Positions 1 through 5,622 of a DNA stretch of 7,051 bases are shown piece after piece. A program made the position numbers and the translations under genes. The stretch is from Leptospira sp. (GTDB lineage: Bacteria; Spirochaetota; Leptospiria; Leptospirales; Leptospiraceae), in NCBI GenBank assembly GCA_021413405.1, contig JAIOQL010000013.1, positions 1 through 7,051 of the forward strand, in the 5' to 3' direction. Under the pieces are notes generated by a model. It saw nothing but the letters and a program-made list of their open reading frames with translations, was not told where the DNA came from and did no database searches. Within the stretch, counting starts at the first letter, position 1; every line of letters starts with the position of its first letter.

Positions 1-201
1 TTTCACTGTCACCTCGACAGAATCAGAGACTTGTCCGATTTTTGTTTTTACTATTTCGTTTACTTTAAACAAACCGGGATATGATTTATAATTGCATTTT
101 CCACCGGACTTTTGCGTATCTTCACTTCCGGCAGAACAAAAAGTCCCACCCACGAATGAGAGAAGCACCAAACATATTATAAAACTGATTTTTGATTTCA
201 T
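1..201 (-). CDS. Small exported protein, N-terminal 67 residues (3' end outside window)
   Basis: The frame is open from an ATG at 201 to the left edge. The start is supported by the one good Shine-Dalgarno-like sequence in the window (GAGAGGG, three bases before the ATG). The protein opens with a classic signal peptide: basic MKSK, hydrophobic residues 5-18, then GGTFCSAG. Cleavage after Ala24 is plausible. Cys22 might instead be lipidated, but Phe at -1 is a poor lipobox, so signal peptidase I is preferred. After the signal comes a polar linker and then KCNYKSYPGLFKVNEIVKT. This Cys-Tyr-x-x-Tyr-Pro-Gly start resembles small uncharacterised exported proteins I associate with leptospires, but that is recall, not a search. 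It lies 92 bp downstream of the sensor gene on the same strand, with a TAA and a non-coding gap between them. The function is unknown, and the rest of the protein is missing. Confidence 0.8.
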   Translation of the reverse strand, partial: MKSKISFIICLVLLSFVGGTFCSAGSEDTQKSGGKCNYKSYPGLFKVNEIVKTKIGQVSDSVEVTVK

Positions 202-204
202 ATA

Positions 205-211
205 CCCTCTC
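205..211 (-). promoter_or_regulatory. Shine-Dalgarno-like site for the small exported protein
   Basis: On the minus strand, GAGAGGG precedes the ATG at 201 with TAT between. It fixes that start. It stands out because none of the other complete genes here has a clear, well-spaced Shine-Dalgarno sequence. Confidence 0.6.
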
Positions 212-293
212 ATTTTTCAATAGACAGCAAAATATTTTTTACCGGCATATTCAGAGATAAAAGAATAGTTAAACTCAGATGTCGAGTGAAAAT

Positions 294-2111
294 TTAGCTG
301 ATCGGACCGGTCAGAGTTTTGCTCAGGAAAACTTCATTACCGATATCGTTGTATTTAACGACGTCGAAAGTATTGAGAGTCATTATAATTCCTCTTCCGT
401 GTGAAAGACTTTGCGCGTTTGCATCCAGGGCGCGTTCTCTGATTTTTTTGTAATCAAATCCTTTTCCTTCGTCTGTTATCATGAAAGTAACTTTATCCGG
501 ACGGAGGGAGTAATCGATGGTTACTTTTTTAAATTTATATTCAGGATTATTTTGTCTTTCCGCAAGGAATTTGAAATAATTCCCGGATTCCTTCATCTTC
601 GTTTTTTCATCATACGCAATGTTCAGATTTCCATGCTCTATAGCATTGATTATTATTTCACGGAGACAGATTTTGATACTTAGGACTGTTTCCGGATTCA
701 GGTATTTATGAATATTCATTGTTACGCGGTTACTGACCTGGTCCGCCAGATTTATAAAATTTCCAATAATATATTTCTTTCTTTCAGACTGACAATACAA
801 TAAAATCGAATCTTCAATCATTGGTGATGCTTTCCCGAAAATTGCGAAATCTGCTTCTGTCTCGATATACTCCAGTTGAACATCCAGTTCTTTTGGTTCT
901 TTATGATTCGTATAAAAATTTACTTTGAGGGTTGTTCCGGATTTTTGTTCCTTCATTTCTTCAAATTTCTCGAGAACAAATAATTTCTCAAGAGTTCCGC
1001 GTTGCATGGGAGCAACATAGACAAGATCAAAAAAAGGCCGTCCAATTACATCCTGTGGCTTTAATCCGAGATGATCTTTAATTCTCTTATTCACCATCAG
1101 AATATTCATATCCTCATCGAGAGAAAAATAAATATCGCTCGAGTTCTCAATCAGTTGTTTATATTTTCTTTCTGAATTTTGAATTGCGATCCTGGCACGG
1201 GTAAGTTCATCAAGCCGTTCTGATAATTCATGATTTATTTTATCAGATTCGGAAAGCATCGACCTCAGGTTATCGGTTTGCCTTCTGGAAAACTTTGGTA
1301 TGATATAAACCAGAACTGAAATGCTTACAGTGATCTGTATCAGCAGGAAGAGGCTGAAGAAAAATTTAACGAAAGATCCAACTGATCTTTTCGGGGCAAC
1401 GGAAATAAAAAGCGGAGCCCTGGAAAAAGGATTATAGCCCTGCAGGTCAATTAATTCGGATATTCTCTCGGGTGCAACATCTCTAACAATACTGAACTTT
1501 CCCTGGATAACTTCAGACGAAAGATCGAGAAATTTTTGCAATTCAATAGCGATGATCTGAATTCCCGGAATTTTCGGTTTTCCATGATAGTCGGAAAGTG
1601 GAGCAACCGAAACCAGATAAAAAACATTTCCCTTCACCGGGAGAATATAATTATCCTGGCCGGCCTGACCACTCCGGATTCTGAAAATCTGATCAAATAT
1701 CTTCCTGTCGGTAAAGAAAATTTCCTGTTTCTCCTTTGAATTCATTTCGAGAAGTATTTTCCCTTCCGGAAGAAAAATTGCAAAATAATCAGATTCCTTC
1801 AGAATGGAAGGGTCATTCTGAAACAAATTACGGACATCAGGATACTTCTTTTTTTCAATGAGCTCCCATGCATAGCCTGTAACTTTGCTGCTTTTGGAAT
1901 GAATTTGCCACCTTTGGCTGAGATAATGTTCCCATGCGATCCTGAACTCATCCCTGCGTTCATCCTCAACTTTTTTTGTGAAGTAGCTAAATAAAAATAA
2001 TCCGAAAAACAATTCCAGACCAATCAGCAGTACAATATAGATAAGAATGTATTTCAAAAACTCCCGTTTACGGAAAATTTCTTTAATCGTTGCTGAAAGT
2101 TCAGTTTCCAT
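294..2111 (-). CDS. Membrane sensor: periplasmic domain, PAS domain, RsbW-type ATPase
   Basis: The protein is 605 aa from the ATG at 2111. A TTG at 2156 would add 15 residues (MKFRATGFDNNNNTR). Neither start has a Shine-Dalgarno site, so ATG is preferred. Numbering below is from the TTG; subtract 15 for the ATG form. Membrane helices at about 36-59 and 264-286 enclose a ~205-residue extracytoplasmic sensor domain of CHASE4/Cache-like appearance. A charged, probably coiled-coil linker (290-328) leads to a PAS domain (about 329-440, starting ERKYKQLIENSSDIYFSLDE). The C-terminal 460-613 is a GHKL ATPase: N-box E500-IIIN504-AIEHGN, G1 box D562-EGKGFD, G2 box HGRGI (587-591), and a closing GNEVFLSK. 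There is no HisKA dimerisation helix with a phospho-His between PAS and ATPase. The ATPase therefore matches the HATPase_c_2 (RsbW/SpoIIAB) type used in Ser/Thr partner-switching rather than an ordinary histidine kinase. Likely role (inference): an input-controlled kinase or binder of an anti-sigma antagonist or similar partner. No such partner is encoded in the window. Confidence 0.9.
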   Translation of the reverse strand: METELSATIKEIFRKREFLKYILIYIVLLIGLELFFGLFLFSYFTKKVEDERRDEFRIAWEHYLSQRWQIHSKSSKVTGYAWELIEKKKYPDVRNLFQNDPSILKESDYFAIFLPEGKILLEMNSKEKQEIFFTDRKIFDQIFRIRSGQAGQDNYILPVKGNVFYLVSVAPLSDYHGKPKIPGIQIIAIELQKFLDLSSEVIQGKFSIVRDVAPERISELIDLQGYNPFSRAPLFISVAPKRSVGSFVKFFFSLFLLIQITVSISVLVYIIPKFSRRQTDNLRSMLSESDKINHELSERLDELTRARIAIQNSERKYKQLIENSSDIYFSLDEDMNILMVNKRIKDHLGLKPQDVIGRPFFDLVYVAPMQRGTLEKLFVLEKFEEMKEQKSGTTLKVNFYTNHKEPKELDVQLEYIETEADFAIFGKASPMIEDSILLYCQSERKKYIIGNFINLADQVSNRVTMNIHKYLNPETVLSIKICLREIIINAIEHGNLNIAYDEKTKMKESGNYFKFLAERQNNPEYKFKKVTIDYSLRPDKVTFMITDEGKGFDYKKIRERALDANAQSLSHGRGIIMTLNTFDVVKYNDIGNEVFLSKTLTGPIS

Positions 2112-2221
2112 ACGGGTATTGTTATTATTATCGAAACCGGTCGCCCGGAACTTCAATAGATAGGTAGTTTGGCGCCACCCGGATCAGGGAATTGTTGACC
2201 GTTGATAAGCCTGCATTTCAT

Positions 2222-2298
2222 TGCCTGACCGGGTCGGGCTCTTCCGCGACTCCGCGTTCGCTACGGTCCCTGGCGCGTCTATTTCGCTGAGCCAGGCA
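2222..2298. repeat. GC-rich repeat-like block bounded by TGCCTG/CAGGCA
   Basis: TGCCTG at 2222-2227 is complementary to CAGGCA at 2293-2298, enclosing a strongly GC-rich interior. The interior holds a short direct repeat, TCCGCG, twice nine bases apart (TTCCGCGACTCCGCG). The composition differs sharply from the genes on either side. It resembles REP-like extragenic elements in general form; I cannot confirm other copies from this window. Confidence 0.4.
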
Positions 2299-2339
2299 TG
2301 GTTAATCGCGAGAGGATCAGCTGAAAATTTTAATTTTGG

Positions 2340-2358
2340 TGCGTTAGGCGATAGCGCA
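2340..2358. repeat. 7-bp hairpin, TGCGTTA / TAGCGCA with GGCGA loop
   Basis: TGCGTTA (2340-2346) pairs with TAGCGCA (2352-2358), with one T-G wobble and a five-base GGCGA loop. It sits 13 bases before the 23-nt palindrome and belongs to the same cluster of dyads. Confidence 0.45.
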
Positions 2359-2371
2359 TTCCAGTATTCAG

Positions 2372-2394
2372 ATTTGGCACACTGTGTGCCAAAT
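2372..2394. repeat. Perfect 23-nt palindrome (11-bp arms, one-base centre)
   Basis: ATTTGGCACAC (2372-2382) and GTGTGCCAAAT (2384-2394) are exact reverse complements around a single T at 2383. A one-base centre makes a poor RNA hairpin loop without melting several pairs, so a DNA-level role (a site for a dimeric protein) or a dispersed palindromic repeat is as likely as a terminator. No T-run follows on either strand. Confidence 0.75.
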
Positions 2395-2485
2395 TACAGG
2401 AAAAATTCTGAAATCCGCCAGGTTCGCTGGTTGTCTATTTCTCAATTTCAGCCTGTGTTTGATTGGTTCTTTTCTTACAGGGCAT

Positions 2486-2621
2486 TGGAATTTCCGGGAT
2501 TGTCGGAACAGCGCCTTGTCAATAAATTGCAAGGGTTTTCGCTGATCCCGGGATTAGCCTGGATCGTGCAAAGGGTTGCAACCCTTGTAGTCTTTACTCA
2601 GAAAACTATCCGGAAATTCCA
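2486..2621. repeat. Nested, nearly concentric inverted repeats over the HDOD gene stop
   Basis: Three perfect inverted pairs share almost the same centre: TGGAATTTCCGG (2486-2497) with CCGGAAATTCCA (2610-2621), 12 bp; CAAGGGTT (2530-2537) with AACCCTTG (2580-2587), 8 bp; and GATCC (2544-2548) with GGATC (2561-2565), 5 bp. Their midpoints fall at about 2553.5, 2558.5 and 2554.5. The outer right arm lies in the last codons of the HDOD gene, so the element spans that gene's stop codon (2606-2608). It could be a small non-autonomous element, a long imperfect 3' hairpin in the HDOD mRNA, or a composite of repeats. No target-site duplication is evident at its ends. Confidence 0.5.
2571..2586. repeat. 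Perfect 16-nt palindrome AAGGGTTGCAACCCTT
   Basis: AAGGGTTG and CAACCCTT are exact reverse complements with no spacer. The site starts 20 bases past the HDOD stop in that gene's reading direction. As RNA it could form a 5-bp AAGGG/CCCUU stem, but only a short T stretch follows, so it is at best a weak terminator. Its right half also pairs with the CAAGGGTT copy at 2530-2537. Confidence 0.65.
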
Positions 2622-3853
2622 GTGAAATACGGATGTTCTTTGATCAGATCGAAATATTCCTTGTCAAATGTCTCACGGACAATCCATGGAGCCTTGTAGA
2701 AATCAAATATGAGTGTTTCCATTTTCAGTTCTGCCTGTGTCACGGGAAGAGAAAGCAGTTTTTTTGAAATCAATTCAGCAAGCATCGTGATCCTGTCATA
2801 GTCTGAAACATTCTGAATATTCGATTCATCAAAATTCTGGTTAGCCATCAGATCCTGGAATTCTTTCGGAAGTCTCCAGTATTTGAATACCCGGAGACCA
2901 ACCTCAATTGAATCAGAATTGAACTCTTCTTTTTCAAGCTGGTAAATAGTCTGAAGTCCGAATTCAAGTCTTTTCAATACCTCAAGATACCTTCTCGGAA
3001 AATTTTCAGCCATCACGAGCATACCCATCTTTCTGAATAATGCAAAGGTAAACAGACCGTCCCTGATTTTCCCGAGGGATAAAGGTTCAACAAGGTCAAG
3101 TGCAACGAGAGATGTCAGAATTGGAATTTCTGTGATATGTTTTTTGAATATTTCTCCGGAGACCCCTTTCCCCAGTTGTTTTCTCGACTGGAGAATTACA
3201 AGATTCTTCACTGTTTTCAACCCGAGAAGAGTAATCGCATCTTTCAGACTTTTCACTGATCCGGATCTTCCATAAAAAGAAGAGTTCGCAATCCTGATAA
3301 TATCCAGGGTGATGGCCTTATCTGGATTGATAATTTTTTCGAGTTCAAAACTTCCATTTTCCATTTTTTCGGAATCAAAACTCAACACATTCATCATTAC
3401 AGTCGGCATTGGAGGAATCGTGATAGAACTTAGATCGATACTTTCGGTGTTCACGTTGACCAGAACTTTCCGTATGAGATCTTTCCTTCCGAGAATTTCC
3501 GCAAATTTATCAAAAACCTGAGCTTTTGAAAATGGTCTCAGGATCAATGCATTTACGCGCAACCCTTGAAGATCCCTGATAATTTCCTTGGTAATATTCC
3601 CGGCTATGATAACAGTGATTATATTCGGGTAAATTGATCTTACTTTTTTGACAATATCGAAACTGTTGGCTTCCGGAAGATTGAAATTTACACAAATTAT
3701 ATCATATTTATTTTCACTATGCTTCATTTCTTCGAGAGCATCATTTGCATCGTCGAAAAACGAAGGGATATTAAACATATCCGATTGAAGATATTGTTTT
3801 AAAAGTTTTCCTTCAGATATCGAATCAGTTACAATCAGTACATTGTAAGTCAC
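2606..3853 (-). CDS. Degenerate receiver domain fused to an HDOD domain
   Basis: A 415-aa cytoplasmic signalling protein starts at GTG 3853; an in-frame TAA lies just upstream. AGGA is only two bases from the GTG, too close for an ideal ribosome site, and no in-frame ATG near the start offers a better choice. Residues 4-121 have the receiver fold (VLIVTDS, CVNFNLP, VIIAGN, LILRPFSK), but the phosphorylation set is lost. The phosphoacceptor Asp is Asn56, the first acidic-pocket Asp is Thr9 (Asp10 kept), the switch Thr/Ser is Ala84, and the invariant Lys is Arg106. Residues about 140-345 are an HDOD domain: the IPPMP entry, IINPDKAITLDIIRIANSSF around N190-SSFYG, AITLLGL, and VGLRVFKYWRLP near 318-329. 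The His-Asp metal pair of true HD hydrolases is absent (FALFRKMGMLV), as is normal for HDOD. Family knowledge points to protein-protein signalling rather than phosphodiesterase activity. A TATAAA on the minus strand (3873-3868) could be a -10 element, but no good -35 accompanies it. The receiver probably senses something other than phosphorylation, or only dimerises (inference). Confidence 0.92.
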   Translation of the reverse strand: MTYNVLIVTDSISEGKLLKQYLQSDMFNIPSFFDDANDALEEMKHSENKYDIICVNFNLPEANSFDIVKKVRSIYPNIITVIIAGNITKEIIRDLQGLRVNALILRPFSKAQVFDKFAEILGRKDLIRKVLVNVNTESIDLSSITIPPMPTVMMNVLSFDSEKMENGSFELEKIINPDKAITLDIIRIANSSFYGRSGSVKSLKDAITLLGLKTVKNLVILQSRKQLGKGVSGEIFKKHITEIPILTSLVALDLVEPLSLGKIRDGLFTFALFRKMGMLVMAENFPRRYLEVLKRLEFGLQTIYQLEKEEFNSDSIEVGLRVFKYWRLPKEFQDLMANQNFDESNIQNVSDYDRITMLAELISKKLLSLPVTQAELKMETLIFDFYKAPWIVRETFDKEYFDLIKEHPYFTGISG

Positions 3854-4112
3854 GTTCCTATTTTCAATTTATATTTTCGAATATCGTTACTACCATCCCG
3901 ACTCTCACATTATGCCGGTTAATTTATTCCCGGAAGATCCGGTAAACAGAATTCCAGTCGAAAAAACTATGCTTACATTCACACAACTGCCATCGTCGGT
4001 AACTTTAGTCAAAAGGAAAATTTTCTATTTATGCTCCGCGCGGGATATTAATTACTCCAATCGATTTTATGCTTTTCTTCGGGCCGGTAGCAGGTTGTCA
4101 CTGAAATTTTTC
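3854..4112. other. 259-bp gap upstream of the HDOD gene, with a PAS-like ghost frame
   Basis: The porin and HDOD genes flank this gap, both on the minus strand. It includes a dyad CCGGA-AGA-TCCGG at 3930-3942, the TATAAA mentioned for the HDOD gene, and a 39-codon minus-strand open frame (3905-4024, TGA at 3907-3905). That frame reads like the tail of a PAS domain: LTKVTDDGSCVNVSIVFS, then GNKLTGIM. It is in the same phase as the HDOD gene but separated from it by four stops. I treat it as a possible decayed remnant, not a gene. A plus-strand 74-codon frame across the gap has no ribosome site or protein-like features. Confidence 0.35.
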
Positions 4113-5588
4113 CTAAAATTTTGCAACCAACCCTAAAATAAAACCATATTGCTGATGAGAAGGTCTTCCCTGGGTATCGACAAATTGTGACCCCAGTGCC
4201 CAGTCGCGTCTTATATCCAGCTTGATCACAACATGTTCTGTGTAGGTAAAAGTGGGGGTAATGGTCAATGATCTCGTCTGGCCCAGATTTGATGGCTTTC
4301 GAAGCCCTGTTGAATCCAGGAATTGCAGATCATACCGGGTAAGCGGTGTGATCTGTGACAAGGGCGGATTTGCCACATAGGATCCGCCATACCTGCTATC
4401 ATCAAAATTTTCATAACGGAATCCGAGGGCAAAAAAATAAATGAATGTATATTTTGCCCAAATTCCATAGGAAGTGTTGATTCTTTTCACATCGTTGTCA
4501 TCCCGTCCAATCGTTAAGGGAAAATTGTAGTTCCCGATTTTCTTTGTTCCCTCAGAAACATAGGCGCCGTTCCCGGCTGCAGTATTTCCGGACCTGATCT
4601 GGTAAATCCAGTCGAAGGTCATCGTAAATTTTTCTGTTGGATTCATTGTAACCCATATCTCGTTAATAAAATAGTAATCATTCCTGCTTTTTGTTCCGGG
4701 ATACCGGAGATAATTGGATCCGGAAATGTCATTTGCAATGATATCCCTGTTTGGTATCCTTCCCCATCCATTGTCATCGCCGAATAAAGTATTCCAGGTC
4801 AGGGATAACCGGTCTTTGATCAGGTCTCCATTCAACCTGGTTCCTTTGGAGTTGGCTATATTTAGTCCGTCACTGTATGCGTGATTGGTGTTTGAAAATG
4901 CTGAATTGGCATCGAGCTTGTCAACAGGTGGAGTGTTCGCAGTTGCCGGATTTAAATAACCTGTCCCCTGGGCACTGTTATAAAAGAAAAAATTCAGAGT
5001 CCAGTTTTCACTCACCTGCAAAGCGGCTCTTGCCCCGGTGTTTATAAATGGCACATTGTAAAAAATGTATCCAAGGGTATAGCTCACCATCTCAATTGAA
5101 TTCAGAGAGTCAAATCCGATGTGGCCATACATTTTTCCGGCATCCACTTTCAGTCCTCTCAATACAGGAAAATACATACTCACATACCCTTGCTGGAGCA
5201 GATTCATATTGAAAATATTATTTGTAGTTGAACCAGGTCTTTCCTGGTAAGCAATGCTTTGGCCATTTTGTGAATCGAGGCGGAATCCCCAACGGGATTC
5301 TTTTTCTGCTATCTTATCTATGCTAAGTTTTACTGCATTGACAGCCCATTGCTTATTGTATCTGTGAAAAGTCTCCGATGTGTCGTCCTGGCTGCCCTGT
5401 TTATTATTGAGAGTATAATTATAATATACATCGACATAGCCCGACACATTGATTGTATTGTACCATTTTTGCGATTCAGATTCCTTGATTTTATCAGTTA
5501 ACTCTACGAATTTATTGGATTTGCTCTGTGCCAGGCTGATGCATGGAAGGACGAGATACAAAAAAAATAGAAATTTCTTTTTGTGCAT
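4113..5588 (-). CDS. OmpL-like (BBP2-type) outer-membrane beta-barrel protein
   Basis: The 491-aa protein starts at ATG 5588. The frame stays open further upstream, to 5720, but that extension would bury the signal peptide and overlap the divergent gene by 98 bp. From the chosen start, residues 1-20 form a clean signal peptide (MHKKK, a hydrophobic core, then CISLAQ), with cleavage after Ala20 or Gln21. The mature part has alternating aromatic and polar strands throughout (SGYVDVYYNYTL, WTLNFFFYNS, FALGFRYENF) and ends LGLVAKF, with the terminal Phe typical of BAM-inserted barrels. The block AGKMYGHIGFDSLNSIE (150-166) followed by NVPFINTGARA (178-188) matches the hallmark of the beta-barrel porin-2 family (PF07642, OmpL-like). 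Role: a passive channel or substrate-selective porin; the substrate is not readable. No Shine-Dalgarno site precedes the start. The gene lies 259 bp upstream of the HDOD gene and is probably a separate transcript. Confidence 0.9.
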   Translation of the reverse strand: MHKKKFLFFLYLVLPCISLAQSKSNKFVELTDKIKESESQKWYNTINVSGYVDVYYNYTLNNKQGSQDDTSETFHRYNKQWAVNAVKLSIDKIAEKESRWGFRLDSQNGQSIAYQERPGSTTNNIFNMNLLQQGYVSMYFPVLRGLKVDAGKMYGHIGFDSLNSIEMVSYTLGYIFYNVPFINTGARAALQVSENWTLNFFFYNSAQGTGYLNPATANTPPVDKLDANSAFSNTNHAYSDGLNIANSKGTRLNGDLIKDRLSLTWNTLFGDDNGWGRIPNRDIIANDISGSNYLRYPGTKSRNDYYFINEIWVTMNPTEKFTMTFDWIYQIRSGNTAAGNGAYVSEGTKKIGNYNFPLTIGRDDNDVKRINTSYGIWAKYTFIYFFALGFRYENFDDSRYGGSYVANPPLSQITPLTRYDLQFLDSTGLRKPSNLGQTRSLTITPTFTYTEHVVIKLDIRRDWALGSQFVDTQGRPSHQQYGFILGLVAKF

Positions 5589-5622
5589 ACAGTTGTAGAA
5601 TGGTAAAGTATTAAAAAATTCA
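5589..5622. promoter_or_regulatory. 34-bp divergent start-to-start region
   Basis: Only 34 bp separate the porin ATG (minus strand) from the ATG of the unnamed exported protein (plus strand). Two face-to-face promoters do not fit here, so at least one must lie within the other gene's 5' end. Weak candidates are TTGTGC (5581-5586), 17 bases, then TAAAGT (5604-5609) on the plus strand, and TTGTTG-17-TAATAC on the minus strand, starting inside the plus-strand gene. Neither is close to consensus. The run of six A's (5613-5618) makes the interval AT-rich. Confidence 0.3.

Larger units (their letters stand above)
2112..2605. other. 494-bp gene-free gap packed with palindromes and inverted repeats
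   Basis: This is the gap between the HDOD gene and the sensor gene, both on the minus strand. It must carry the sensor's promoter and any terminator of the HDOD gene, but I see no convincing consensus promoter or hairpin with a T-run. It contains a GC-rich block (53 of 80 bases are G or C in 2221-2300), well above the neighbouring genes. Separate dyad elements occur at 2222-2298, 2340-2358, 2372-2394 and 2486-2621; they are listed individually. A smaller stem pairs CTGAAAT (2411-2417) with a downstream ATTTCAG near 2443-2449. A 134-codon plus-strand reading frame crosses it but looks non-coding. The likely nature is a mosaic of dispersed intergenic repeats or a structured RNA; the sequence alone does not decide. 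Confidence 0.6.

Noticed and set aside
210..248. 12-codon minus-strand frame (MPVKNILLSIEK) ending just before the Shine-Dalgarno of the small exported protein
   Set aside because: It could be imagined as a leader peptide, but it has no ribosome site and no regulatory codon run or alternative hairpins; chance is enough.
2343..2349. GTTAGGC, matching the right core of integron attC sites
   Set aside because: No partner RYYYAAC core was found at the right distance (GCCTGAC at 2223-2229 is only a near match), the segment between is not self-complementary like an attC, and no integrase is seen. The seven bases are better explained as part of the 2340-2358 hairpin.
2571..2586. 16-nt palindrome as the intrinsic terminator of the HDOD gene
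   Set aside because: The RNA stem would be only about five pairs and is not followed by a run of U's, so I list it as a palindrome only.
2112..2621. Insertion sequence in the repeat-rich gap
   Set aside because: No transposase fragment in any frame and no target-site duplication at the inverted repeat ends.
2221..2625. Plus-strand 134-codon open frame in the 494-bp gap
   Set aside because: It starts on TTG with no ribosome site, runs through palindromes and the GC-rich block, overlaps the HDOD gene end antisense by 20 bases, and its translation has no domain-like pattern.
3912..4136. Plus-strand 74-codon open frame between porin and HDOD genes
   Set aside because: There is no Shine-Dalgarno site, it overlaps the porin 3' end antisense, and the composition is not protein-like; the opposite strand gives the more meaningful PAS-like reading.
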